Shown here: piece by piece, positions 10,701 through 21,542 of the stretch | How the letters are laid out: each line of letters starts with the position of its first letter | Position numbering within the stretch: the first letter of the stretch is position 1 | Assembly: GCA_936450465.1 (NCBI GenBank) | Contig: OW388301.1 | Coordinates: forward strand, 18,023,523-18,087,522 | Length of the DNA stretch: 64,000 nt | DNA from: Gibbula magus | Taxonomy: Eukaryota > Mollusca > Gastropoda > Trochida > Trochidae | Direction of reading: 5' to 3' | The notes under the pieces: generated by a model | What the model was told of the DNA's origin: nothing | The model's input: only the letters and a program-made list of their open reading frames with translations | Database searches by the model: none | Translations under genes and position numbers: made by a program

Positions 10701-11369
10701 CAGCGGGTAAGTGCAATTTTCCGATTGAATTGTGCACATCGTGATGCAAGCATGAAAGTTTAATCATATCATATAATCACATACAGATCGAGAGGCCTCG
10801 CACAAATTTTCATTTTTTTTTTTGGGGGGGGGGGGGAGATAAGGTGAAAAAAAATGACTTCCCCCCCCTAATTTAATCATAACTTTTTTTAAAATTCTCT
10901 GATTCTTGCACATCATATGTCAACTTGTTGGAAATTCTAAGCTGAACATTTTTCATAATATTTATGATTATCTATCTTTAACGGTTGAGACTAGAAGGGT
11001 CGTAATAACTAAAAAAACATGGGAAATTGACATATATATTTTCTATCTGGCTGTCAGAAAGAAGTCGGGTCAATATATGGAAAATACCCCCTCATCCCCC
11101 AAAATATTGCTACAAAAGGTTTCTCAACTTATTCTGGTAAGGTTTAGTGTACTTAATAACATACTAAAAGCTTACCAAAATAGAACTCCCGGAAAGATGT
11201 TTTTTTTCAAAACGGCGTCCAAGATGGCCGCCGACACCTCCTAATGATCATTACTCTGTACCCATCAACTCAAATGTGATGATCTTGGTGTCTTTCCCCA
11301 GGTTTGTGCGGGCAACGAACACATTAAGATCATAACAAATGGTGTTTGTCTATTATGGAACACAAAAAT

Positions 11370-11475
11370 CCAAATATGGCGTCAAAAATTGCCGCCGACA
11401 CCTCCAAATGACCACAAGTCCATAACTATTCACTTAAATTTGATGATCTAAATGTCTATTTCAACGTTTTTGAGG
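11370..11475 (+). repeat. Subterminal repeat inside the TIR transposon
   Basis: A diverged direct copy of 11210-11310 (AATTGCCGCCGACACCTCC, then ACCACAAGTCCATAACTATT). The arm therefore contains internal repeats. Confidence 0.65.
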
Positions 11476-11936
11476 GCAAGGAACACATTAGGACCATTAG
11501 AAAATTAAACTGGGCCATTATAAGTACATTTAATTTTGTCCAACATGGCACTACCATTTGACCTACATTTCAATCTAATTTGAAAGTGTTCAGTAGTGAG
11601 TGTCATCCTCCTCCTCCAAAGGACTTGATTTGTTCGGAAAAGGAAGTGTATATTAATCACCGTAATCAATTATTTACAAAAATTGCGTTATCGACATAAT
11701 AGTGCGTAGATCTTGCCATGGTCGGTTTACTAGGTCACCCTCTTAAGACTTAACTTAAGATTCAGCTTTCAGGTTTGTGGCGCCTTACATTCATTCAGCA
11801 TAATAAATCCTCACACAAATGCCATGACTGTACTGAATGAATACATGCACCTCACCTCTGAAATTCTGGGGAACCTATACATGTAGGTAATCAAAGTCTG
11901 GTACAGTCCATTTGAAACAATGATGTACCTCGTCTA

Positions 11937-13735
11937 GTGTCGTTTCCACGAAAATACCGTTGTCTTACCACACCAAAGCAGGTCTCAGAGCATGCACTAC
12001 TTTTCAAGAGACCACACAGTAAAGTGCGGACCAAAGAAAACTATCAATTCATTAATCTCAAAGATGATGACAACCTATTCACCCTAATGTTCATTGCATG
12101 CCAATTTTGCATAGCTAATTTGACACAATTCGAAAATCACCCATGGCAACACGTTCTGTAATAACATGGAAACTTCAGACTTCCAACTTGCAAATCTGAA
12201 CTTTTGGATTGCGTAAACATTTCCAGGACACTCTGAAAGTAGATGCTAAAGTGTTCAATGGAGCATCCATTGTCCACTCAGTACCAAGAGGTCATGTGCA
12301 CATGAGTTGCAAGGCAACTACCTGACTGTTCAAGGATAGACATTATATGAGACCACTACAGGAAAGAAGTCTCAAGTCTGCAACCAGAGACAAAAGAGAC
12401 AAAGGGTCAAGACGCAATGTGTCCAAACAAAACAAACTACCACAGAATTTCCCAATGTTTCCCAAATACTCAAAGAGCAAACAATAACTTTTTTAAGTAC
12501 TAACAGATAGTGTCAAAACAAGCACATTTGAGGCAGGTAAAGAAGTACGTAACATTAGGGAGAACAGTGTTTGCCAATGGCCGTGAATCAACAATTTTGT
12601 CAGATTAAAAGGATGTTAACACCAGACTAGTTCTCCATTTACAAGATGCTTCAATTAAAGCGCATTCCTGTCAGCAAAGTGGATACATATTGGTTCGTGG
12701 TTCTTCCTGGAGTATTATCTGAACTGGAACAAATCCACCAAATAAAAAACGTTTGGTTGTCGATTGGTAACGGCAGGAACTATACATTATATGAATGCCG
12801 TTCATCAGGAGTTTGGAGGCATTAGCTCTTCCTTTTCTCCATGCATTTACAGGACGTGATTCAACTTCCAGTGTGCTGGTAGAGGAAAGAACATGTCATG
12901 GCAGACTTGGCAAGCCTATCCAGGTATCCTATCTAGAGATAGCAGAAGCTTTTATTTTCCAAAGTAGGATTCCCTACCAGCCGATTGACAGAGATGGGGA
13001 ACATTTTGCTCTCATAGGCTATGCTTGATTCGGAACCCGGTGCACTACCCGGCGTACGCCGCCGGAAGCGGCGCAACCGGCAAATCACTTGATTGGAACC
13101 CGGCGTACGCCTTTGGCGTACTCCGAATGCGCCGGTTGGAAATGACCGGCGAAGGCGGCGTGTAATGGCGGACAAATGTTACCCTTGCGACATTCAATAA
13201 CCCTTTTGTTTATGAAGTTGCGTTGTACAATTAAATAGTTGACTGATTTATTTTTAAATGGCACTGCTTATTTAAAACATTGCATTACACGCTAATAAAA
13301 TATTAATCAATGTTTTGAAATAATTTTTAAAAAATAGTTATATAATATAAATGATATGTTTTTTTAAGCTAGTTTGAGGGATGATGACGTCTTCCTGTCT
13401 GTACGTCGATACACTTGTTTCAACTGAGCCTAGTAGAGGAACGGAGTACGCCGGACATGTGACCGGTGTATACGCCGCCAAAACGAATCAAGCATAGCCT
13501 TAGAAAGATTTGTGTGTATAATGTATGATCACACCACCTCGCCTACCAGAGTGAACGATGTTAAACAAGACTTATTCTGCCAAGGGAAGCACACGGAACT
13601 GAAGCATTTGTTTCCACCATTTCTTATTCTGCACACAAATAGGACCATCTTCCAAGCAAGTGTTTGTACAAAGAGTGTATAAATATTTGCAGAGAAAATT
13701 CCTCCAAGCCCTCAGGATTTTGGATGGTATCAAAA
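11937..13735 (+). pseudogene. Decayed transposon gene (HAxTGxDSTS / IERFV family)
   Basis: The plus strand inside the TIR transposon reads as a degraded protein. A piece near 12260-12330 gives KCSMEHPLSTQYQEVMC then PDCSRIDII. At 12795-12960 it gives LEALALPFLHAFTGRDSTSS and YLEIAEAFIFQSRIPYQPI. After the MITE at 13016-13500 it continues ERFVCIMYDHTTSPTRVNDV, KQDLFCQGKHTELKHLFPPF and PPSPQDFGWYQKEQ. I recall this order of motifs (HALTGCDTTS, ERFVV.LYD, VNEAR..LF, PPT, P.P..GW) from large uncharacterised proteins of cnidarians and molluscs; their activity is not known to me. Because the gene lies between the TIRs it may be the element's own transposase or an accessory gene. Several stops and frameshifts are present. 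Confidence 0.6.
13016..13500. mobile_element. GC-rich MITE inside the transposon gene
   Basis: It has perfect 17-bp terminal inverted repeats AGGCTATGCTTGATTCG. The interior is rich in CpG with repeated CCGGCGTACGCC and GGCGGCG blocks, unlike the A+T-rich surroundings. The host site around it reads CTCATA and TTAGAAAG, consistent with a TA or TWA duplication as in Tc1 or PIF/Harbinger elements. Joining CTCA with TAGAAAG restores Leu-Ile-Glu-Arg-Phe in the host frame. It has no coding capacity. Confidence 0.85.
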
Positions 13736-13857
13736 GGAACAATATTGGTATGAACTATAGGTGAATATTCACATTTGAGTTGATGGGTACAGAGTAATGA
13801 TCATTTAGAGGTGTCGGCGGCCATCTTGAAAAAAAACACTTTTCCGGGGGTCATTTT

Positions 13858-15393
13858 TCATCCTTTATGACTTGTCAAAATTTTCAGTTCATAGGCTATT
13901 CAATAGTTCTCATTTCACATTGATTACATCAATTTGACAAACATGTCTACAATGTAGATTGTTATCTCAAGTCGAGGTCATAGGGTCACCAAATCTACAA
14001 TTTAGAATCTCCATTGGCTAAAGACTCTTTACACAACATGACAGCCTTCTAGGTCTTTTCATTCTGGAGAAGAAGATGAAAATAATCTTATCTTATCATT
14101 TCATCACCAGTCATATGCAGTTCACATATCTCATGTAAAATAAAAGAATTCTTAACTCCTCTTCAATTTAGTCCTCTATGACTTGTCACAATTTTCATTT
14201 CATAGGCTATTCAATAGTTCTCATTTTACATTGATTAAATCAATTTGACAAACATGTCCACAATGTAGATTGTTATCTCAAGTCGACATATATTTCAAAT
14301 AATTGTGATTGAAGTGTCATAAAATATCAGTTCAAAATTCATTTTCAAAGGTTTTTTTAGGCTGTGGCCCATATTTGGGGTCACAGGGTCACCAAATTTA
14401 CAAGTTAGAATCCCCATTGGCTAAATAGTTTGCATACAATATTACAGCCTTCTAGATTTTTTTGTTCCGGAGAAAAAGATGAAAACAGGATTTTAGGTAA
14501 TGGCCTGTGAGGCCCTTATTTGGGGCCACAGCCTCAACAAATCTACAATTTAGAATCTCCATTGGCTAAAGACTTATTACACAACATGACAACCTTCTAG
14601 GTCTTTTCATTCTGGAGAAGAAGATGAAAATAATCTTATCTTATCATTTCATCACCAGTCATATGCAGTTCACATATCTCATGTAAAATAATAGAATTCT
14701 TAACTCCTCTTCAATTTAGTCCTTTATGACTTGTCACAATTTTCAGTTCATAGGCTATTCAATAGTTCTCATTTCACATTGATTACATCAATTTGACAAA
14801 CATGTCCACAAAGTAGATTGTTATCTCAAGTCGACATACACTTCAAATAATTGTGATTGAAGTGTCATAAAATATCAGTTCAAAACTCATTTTCAAAGGT
14901 TTTTTAGGCTGTGGCCCATATTTGGGGTCACAGGGTCACCAAATTTACAAGTTAGAATCCCCATTGGCTAAAGAGTTTGCATACAATATTACAGCCTTCT
15001 AGGTCTTTTTGTTCCGGAGAAAAAGATGAAAACAGGATTTGAGGTAATGGCCTGTGAGGCCCTTATTTAGGGTCACAGGGTCACCAAATCTACAATTTAG
15101 AATCCCCATTGGCCAAGGAGTCTGTACATATAATTTCAGCTCTCTGGAGTCATTGGTTCTGGAGAAGAAGATGAAAATAGCTTTTTAGGTTATGACCCCT
15201 GTGGCCCTTATTTGGGGTCACAGGGTCACCAAATCTACAATTTAGAATCCCCATTGGCCAAGGAGTCTCTACATAAAATTTCAGCTCTCTAGAGTTATTG
15301 GTTCTGGAGAAGAAGTCGAAAAAGTGAAAAGTTTACGGACGGACGGATGGACGGACGGACGCCATCCCATGCCATATCAGGCCTGTTGAGGTA
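13858..15393 (+). mobile_element. Minisatellite-cored repeat inserted in the right TIR arm
   Basis: It contains the family core (GGGGTCACAGGGTCACC, ATCTACAATTTAGAATCCCC), ends with ACGGACGGACGGATGGACGG and CAGGCCTGTTGAGGTAAAAA, and lacks the family's 5' head. An internal block starting at CTCTTCAATTTAGTCC is present twice about 555 bp apart (14157 and 14710), so this copy grew by a larger-unit duplication as well. Confidence 0.75.
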
Positions 15394-15512
15394 AAAATAT
15401 GAAAATTTTGCGAGGCCTCTCGATCTGTTTGTGATTATATGGGTATAAGCTACAATCGGGCCAACTTTCATGCTTGCATCACAATGTGCATAATTATATC
15501 ACTTACCCGCTG

Positions 15513-16067
15513 TACTATTTGCTCCCCAGCCAGTGCCGGAGATTGCTCTCATGACATTAAGTTATTTCGAGCATCTAAGTTAAGGCCTTTGACATGAGCT
15601 TCCCGGGTGAGATGCTCGTCAAAGATTAGCCCTAAAAATTTGCTTTGTATTGGGAAGTTTATTTTGTTATTTTTTAGGTAAAGATTGGGTGAGATAGGGC
15701 GCATATTTTTATCTTCAAAAACTACCCCTATCGTTTTTTCCGCATTTAGTTTAAAGCCTCATTTGTCAGCCCATTGGTCGACTTTACTTAGCGCGGATTG
15801 GAGTAAGGTGGTAGTAGTATGGAGGTTTGAGGTGTTTATTTTTGGTGAGAGACCTTCGAAAAGGTCATACACCATGATATTGAATAAAGTGGGGCTAATG
15901 ATGCTGCCTTGTGGGTTGTGGGAAATTTTTCAGATGTTTGGTTTTCGACCCCGACAGTTATTTGCCTATTGTGTAGGAAATCCTGGATGTAATTAATCAT
16001 GTTGCCTGAAAGGCCTTTTTTAGTTAATTTTTGGATGAGGCCGTTATGCCACACCATATCGAAAGCA
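15513..16067 (-). pseudogene. LINE A, reverse transcriptase (5'-truncated)
   Basis: The minus strand starts at the first catalytic motif: FAFDMVWHNGLIQKL, then INYIQDFLHNRQITVGVEN. After further decay it reads VYDLFEGLSPKINTSNLHTT, LQSALSKVDQWADK, stop, GFKLNAEKTIGVVFEDKN and QSKFLGLIFDEHLTREAHVK, ending RAISGTGWGANS. The YADD motif region is lost by mutation. The 5' end of the element is exactly at AFD, next to the target duplication AATCTGCA (16068-16075). With the RNase H and C-terminal parts it forms one LINE of about 2.15 kb in pieces. Clade I-like (RNase H present), by recall. Confidence 0.83.
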
Positions 16068-16302
16068 AATCTGCACCGAACACTGCGAATATATGAATGT
16101 GACAGCCGCCTGATGTCATAGAGAATTGACCATTCACAGTGTTCGGTGCAGATTGTTGGATTATACATGGACTTTTTTAAATGACTCACAAGTATTTTTT
16201 GTTTGTCAAAAACAGGTATGTTAAATTGAATCGTGATATATCCAAAGTAACTAACATTAACATCTTAAAGAGTAACAAAAAATGCGTTAAATGAATAATT
16301 GA
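16068..16302 (+). mobile_element. Centre and right arm of the palindromic MITE
   Basis: It starts with the second copy of AATCTGCA. The centre is a hairpin: AATCTGCACCGAACACTG (16068-16085) faces its exact inverse CAGTGTTCGGTGCAGATT (about 16137-16154). The right arm to 16302 is the inverse of 7468-7611. It ends abruptly where the next minisatellite-type element begins. Confidence 0.82.
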
Positions 16303-16648
16303 GGTCTTTTATAAGGGATTATTTCTCAAAACTGAAAGAAGTGCACATATAATCTCAAGATTTCAAAACTCTTACAGTAGGGTTTTTAGACTGACCCATA
16401 TTTGGGGTCACAAGGTCACCAAATTTACAATTTAGAAACCCCTTTAGCTAAGAATTATTGGTTCTGGAGAAGAAGATGAGCTTTATAGGTCATGACCAAA
16501 TCTATAATTTAGAATCTTCTTCAGCCAAGAAATCTGTACATACAGTTTAAGCTCTTTAGAAGAAGTCGAAAAAGTGAAAAGTTTACAGACAGACGGATGC
16601 CATACCATGCCATAAGCCCATCGGGCCTTTCAGGCCTGATGAGCTAAA
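16303..16648 (+). mobile_element. Short minisatellite-cored element
   Basis: It begins GAGGTCTTTTATAAGGGATT like 3292-3312 and ends with the family 3' hairpin and GATGAGCTAAAAA. It is an internally deleted relative of 2492-3724; both are followed by the same flank (16649-16885 and 3725-3962). Confidence 0.78.
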
Positions 16649-16885
16649 AATGTGTGATCTTGGTCTTAAAATTGGTTGTGTCTCTGGGCGAGACACTGCA
16701 TCCACATTGCACTCACTTCAACCATCTATTTAAATGGGTAACTTAACACAGGGAAGAACGGGCATATATGATCGCGTGGGTCGCTTAGAGGCGGCACCAA
16801 AAGTACAATTCCTTAATAGTACAGGGTAATAGTACAGATTGTCCTCTTTGAGCATGCTCATGGATGGAAATAGAGCTTTAATAAT
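16649..16885 (+). repeat. Copy of the 3725-3962 repeat
   Basis: Nearly identical to 3725-3962, including GGTCGCTTAG and GTACAATTCCTTAATAGTAC. Confidence 0.85.
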
Positions 16886-17319
16886 GGAAAATTAGTACAT
16901 AATTAGTATATAAAATTAAACCAGATAATGTTTCCCTTCATTATTTCATATTATACATTCAGTGTCTGTGTCTCTGTAATATTTAATTCATAAATAAATA
17001 ATAAATAGTCAATTTGTAATGCACAATGCCTTCATGCTAAGACATGTTAGTAGCGCAATATTAAAACCAGGAAAACTGTTTCTATCATTTGATATAAAGT
17101 ATTTTCAGTGGTCAGTGTTTTCATAAGATAATTCAAATTCCCCGCCCTTGAAAGATAGTTTTCATGATGAGAGTTATAGTGGTGATACATGTATGTATAG
17201 AGTGAAGCAACATTTAGCCCTTGGCGACCGCGGACATGCAAGAATCCAATCTCATTAAAATCAGATGGAACGTAACTCGTTGTGTACTAGATCTGAGTGC
17301 AGTATGGCGGATTGACGTG
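16886..17319. other. Intron 1, nothing recognised
   Basis: A+T-rich; no repeat or exon was recognised. Confidence 0.45.
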
Positions 17320-17470
17320 ATTTTAATGATAATGTGTGTAGGCATGCACTCCGTACGTGAATGATTCAAACGGCGTCCTTCCACAAGGCACTCATGTGTT
17401 CGCAAACTACTGAATGTAATGATTAATACTAGTACATGGAAAAAACGAATAACTGAAGTAAAGGGGCTTT
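17320..17470 (+). repeat. Single diverged unit of the 172-bp repeat
   Basis: GGCATGCACTCCGTACGTGA, CACAAGGCACTCATGTGTT and ACTGAATGTAATG align with the unit at 1002-1513 in the same orientation. The preceding TTTTAATGA flank is also shared. Confidence 0.65.
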
Positions 17471-18164
17471 GGTTGAAATAATGACCACAGAACAAGTAAA
17501 TATCTGTGATAACCATCGAGCGGTACGCTTTTGGTCTAGGTTATTATTTCACATACACCACATGGTTATGACATAAACGAAAAAGTTACGTTATATGAAG
17601 GTTTTGAAAAAGTTGTAATGTTGTAAGGCTTGAGTGAACTCTACCCCAAACATTGCTACAACTTCACGTGTTCACTTCGCGAAGTTCACATGCAAATCGA
17701 TTCGTGCACATTCATTGTTGTCAAACAGAAATTTCAAGCAAGTAACCAACTGTTTCTTTCCGTTTGTACTTCAGAAACTATATCACCTCTACGTTGAATA
17801 TATATCAAATAAAGATGAACGATTGTAAATTAAAACGTATATAAGGTTGTTTATTACAACATATATACTTGTTTAACTTGCAATTCAGTCAATGACTAAA
17901 TATCTTAAACGAAAACCTTGGCGGCTGCACGGATGTTGTTCATTTTATATTGTGATGCACGGGCATCATGAATATCATGTTTCTAACTTCACGGACTGCA
18001 CACAATCAAAAACACGTGGTTGCAAGAAGGTTGCCAAAATGAAGTGGTCTGATGTTTCAAACAATAATACATAATACGTGTTTGTCAAGGTCTGTTGGGA
18101 CCGAAACGAAGGTGAGTTACATTGTATATTACATTAATTCATTTGCTGTTTAACCGTATTTGAT
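17471..18164. other. Intron 1, nothing recognised
   Basis: Only short frames of ordinary composition; no repeat family was recognised. Confidence 0.45.
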
Positions 18165-18660
18165 ATTTTAGATCAAGTCCGTCCGTGCCGATTTTGTTTC
18201 CGGAACAGAACTTGAAAACTATAAGACATATCTCAACGAAACTTGGTGTGTGGAACAATCATCATGTGTTTTTCCCTTCAGGGGTTTTCAACTTCTTTGA
18301 GTTATTTTTTTTTACCGTTTCCATGGAAATGTAACTTAGAATTTCGTTTCCGGAGCAGAACTCGAAAACCATAAGACATATCTCAACGTAACTTGGTGTG
18401 TGGAACAATCATCATGTCTAGATGTGCCTTTTGGGGTTTTCAACTTCTTCGAGTTATTTTTTTTTTTACCGTTTCCATGGAAATGTAACTTAGAATTTCG
18501 TTTCCGGGACAGAACTCGAACACTATAAGATATATCTCAACGAAACTTGGTGTGTGGAACAATCATCATGTCTAGATGTGCCTTTTGGGGTTTTCAACTT
18601 CTTCGAGTTATATTTTTGGACCGTTTCCATGGAAATGTAACTTAGACAATCATCATGTGT
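18165..18660 (+). repeat. Tandem array of about 150-bp units
   Basis: Three units, each with CATATCTCAACGAAACTTGG, GGGGTTTTCAACTTCTTCGA and TTTCCATGGAAATGTAACTT. The phrase ACTTGGTGTGTGGAACAATC recurs at 18241, 18391 and 18544. Confidence 0.9.
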
Positions 18661-18890
18661 AGATGTGCCTGAAAGGGCCTATGGGCTTATGGCATTGCAC
18701 AGTATCCAGCCGTCTGTAAACTTTTCGCATTTTGTCTTCTTCTCCAGAACCACTTTGTCTAAGGAGCTGAAATTTTGTGTGTTGTGTTTAGTTGAAAAAA
18801 GGTTCATAGTCACTGTTATTCAACAACTATTCTTCAATAAATGTTCCCAAAGGCGGGGGATATGGCCGACTCTGTCTGCTTGTTATTATT
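18661..18890 (-). repeat. Inverted minisatellite-element end plus a GGCGGGGGATATGG repeat end
   Basis: CTGAAAGGGCCTATGGGCTT, CTTCTTCTCCAGAACC and GAGCTGAAATTTTGTGTG are the inverse of the family 3' region. It is followed by GGCGGGGGATATGGCCGACT, which also closes the repeat at 31565-31870. Confidence 0.7.
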
Positions 18891-19290
18891 ATTATTATTG
18901 CATCACATTTGGAAAACGAAATATTTCACTTACAATGACAATAACTCACTTAACACATGCCATTATGATGTCAGTTTAAAATGTCATGATATATATATCA
19001 TTAGGGTTGATATGACCATTTTTACGGATAACTGTTTATACACAATATTAATCTGACATGACGGTGCGATATGTACATATCAACCTAGGGAGTTATGAAA
19101 TCGTCAACCTCTGATGAGGACATTGCTGCAAGAACGCATCCTCGTCCGGATACTGAACGTTTGGGCTTCGCTTTGACTTTCAGTATCCTCCCTCGGTTAA
19201 AAACAGGTCAGTGTTTTTTAAAAAAAATATTACTCTCGTCTTTGCCCAGAGTGATATTTGGAAAAAACTTCCGTATAAATGTTTTATTAC
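18891..19290. other. Intron 1, nothing recognised
   Basis: It contains a (TTA)n run near 18885 and no recognised element. Confidence 0.4.
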
Positions 19291-19294
19291 TTAA

Positions 19295-19655
19295 AGGGGC
19301 TGTAGCACGTCTTTTGCAAAAATTTATTTTTCAAATTTCCCATATATAATGATTGTTTATGTTTATTTAAATTTACTTTAGGGTAGAACATCTTATTAAA
19401 CAAACCAATTATTCGTACTGATAATAACCATGCATGTTGCGTATAAAGCAAAAAATGCATGGCGGCCATTTAATTGTGAACACTTTTTATCATTTCGAAT
19501 TACAAAAGCGATTCCCCTGGCTTTATCGAACCAGGTACATTCATTTTTTAACTTGATTTTCCGAAGAGAGACTGGTGTTTTTACAATTGGTGACTTTATT
19601 ATTCAAATACATTTCATCGACTTATTTGAGCGAAATAAAACGTGCTACCGCCTCT
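19295..19655 (+). mobile_element. TTAA MITE family 1, copy 2
   Basis: TTAA flanks at 19291-19294 and 19656-19659; ends AGGGGCTGTAGCACG and, inverted, AGAGGCGGTAGCACG; 361 bp. The short frames inside are not genes. Confidence 0.88.
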
Positions 19656-19659
19656 TTAA

Positions 19660-20349
19660 GGTTATTAGACGTCATGGAAGGTTGATATATGATATTTGCC
19701 TAGGTTATTATGTTAGTATCGACCTTGGTGATCATTCAACGAATGGTTAGGATGAAGAACGGAGCAAGTTTTCATATTTTTATAGTAAGTATAGTGCATT
19801 CACAAGAAGGAATGTAAAGCCCTGAACAAGAACAATAGGCAAGTTTTCTATCATGGACACGATATGCTGTAAGGGTAGATCTTTGATTCCTCGGCAGTTT
19901 TGTCAGCTGCTTCATTTTTGTCCCAACAGTACATAACCTGCAGTAAAGAACTGCATTCACTTACATGTGAATCAATTAAAAAAGTTTTCACTTGAACATA
20001 CCTCTATCTCGAAATAAAGTATAATGTCGACTATAAATCACACCAAATTAATTAAGAATGTTCATTTTAATGCTATAAAACCATCACAATTGCTCAGCCT
20101 CATCAACTCATGTGTTATGGTTCGTTTAAGCAACCCGTAATCTTTTGACCATTCTTGAATTATGAAAAGGAATTTAAACTAAAATGGCCGCTAGGAATTT
20201 TCGTTTTATATGTCATACCGTGTTCTACGAGTACAGTTAATCGGGATGGAATGGACTGCTTATATACTGCACTAACTTTATTATAAATAGCAAATATGAG
20301 CAAATAAAAATGCAAAAAACGTGCTTCAGTGCCTATTAATGTTAAGCAG
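19660..20349. other. Intron 1, nothing recognised
   Basis: A+T-rich; no assigned feature. Confidence 0.4.
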
Positions 20350-20362
20350 TCGATGCATTTGA

Positions 20363-20775
20363 GTGAGTGAGTGAATGAGTTATTGTTTAACGCCGCTTCG
20401 GCAGTATTGCAGCCATTAGCGGCGAGATATTGAATTTATTTGCCTAATTTAAAAAAGAAAATTGCAATTGAAAAACAGAACACGGCACGAAGGCCGTAAA
20501 AACATCAGCGTATTATCACAAATTGAATAAAAGCTGATAATGAAAAGTTAAAATTTGTCAATAAGGTGTTTAGCCTTTAGAAAATGTAAAACACGATGCT
20601 CACCGAAATGAGTAAAAACTTGAGTGATTGAAATAGAAGGATAAAAAGAATCCCTGATATGTCCCAACACTCACATAGAATGTGTTTGATTGTGAGAGGA
20701 CACTGACAGGGTATACATACCGGGGGATCTTACCCCTTTAAAAGATATGAGTGTGTAAGATGACTGTGTCCAATA
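20363..20775 (-). mobile_element. 5'-truncated LINE 3' end with (CTCA)n tail
   Basis: It is flanked by a 13-bp target duplication TCGATGCATTTGA (20350-20362 and 20776-20788). On the minus strand it begins inside the C-terminal Cys/His motif, CIPCQCPLTIKHILCEC, known from RNase-H or RTE-type non-LTR elements. It ends GAAGCGGCGTTAAACAATAA, then CTCATTCACTCACTC. This 3' tail is shared with the SINEs of the window. Confidence 0.78.
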
Positions 20776-20788
20776 TCGATGCATTTGA

Positions 20789-21538
20789 AGTATTGTTAAC
20801 TGCAACACGGCTGACTAGAGTAGGATAGTGCTCTGATAAATATGCAGATGCCGGTCGTCAATTCTCACTCTTGAAAAGAGGCGTTTCTGATTCTTCTTTT
20901 TTTTACATTCATAGAATCCAACTGAAGTATCAGTATACAGTATCAAGACACACACGATGTTGTAGAATTTGCGCTGATTGTCGATTGCAGTTGAGCATTT
21001 CATTGCTCAAAGAACACATTTAATTTACATAATCCTCTTTTCAACATTCATCAAACTTTGCTACAGCACCCAAAACTTGGTCCAAATTGTAACAATCATT
21101 TTCCAAATGTTCAATGTTTGTTTCGTTGCAACTAAGAGTATTCCTACGTGTTCGCCACACTATATCAGAGCCGAGGCCACTGTCAAGTGAATTGTGGAGA
21201 CTACGTGCTTTCTTACACGTGTGCGCGTCACAGGATCAATGCTTGCTGATTGGACGATGCAACAACCTTGACAGCAGTCAAACTCGGAAAACCTCGTGCA
21301 TTTTACAACGCACGTGCAGAGTGTTACTCTTGCTGTTGGCTCGTGAGGTTGTACATTGAGTACGTGTTATTTAGCATGCTAAATAGTATAACTAGTACTA
21401 TATGTCGACATATTCATTACAATAAGAATTAAAAGTTATTATTGACCAGTTTTTCCCGCGTTGTGGATGACAAATAGTAATCTATACCTCGGTTACCTCG
21501 GGGGTATATTTCACGTATCAACCTCGACATAGGTTAAC
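20789..21538. other. Intron 1, nothing recognised
   Basis: The part at 21100-21360 is slightly richer in CpG and holds short overlapping frames, but no family or splice pattern is seen. Confidence 0.4.
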
Positions 21539-21542
21539 TTAA

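Larger units (their letters stand above)
10701..15512. mobile_element. TIR DNA transposon inserted in LINE A
   Basis: It begins with CAGCGGGTAAGTG at 10701 and ends with the exact inverse at 15500-15512. The inverted similarity continues inward: TGATGCAAGCATGAAAGTT and AGATCGAGAGGCCTCGCA occur at 10741-10805 and inverted at 15400-15485. A further inverted block (AAGATGGCCGCCGACACCTC, TGATCATTACTCTGTACCCA) occurs at 11220-11275 and 13775-13835. The arms are therefore long (several hundred bp). The right arm is broken by the repeat at 13858-15393 and lacks about 320 bp present on the left. LINE A resumes on both sides. A target duplication of about 8 bp (GCAAATAG and TGAAACAG on the LINE strand) is possible but degraded. 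Confidence 0.82.

Noticed and set aside
12933..13175. 80-codon minus-strand frame rich in Arg
   Set aside because: It runs through the GC-rich MITE and the antisense of the transposon gene, so it is a composition artefact.
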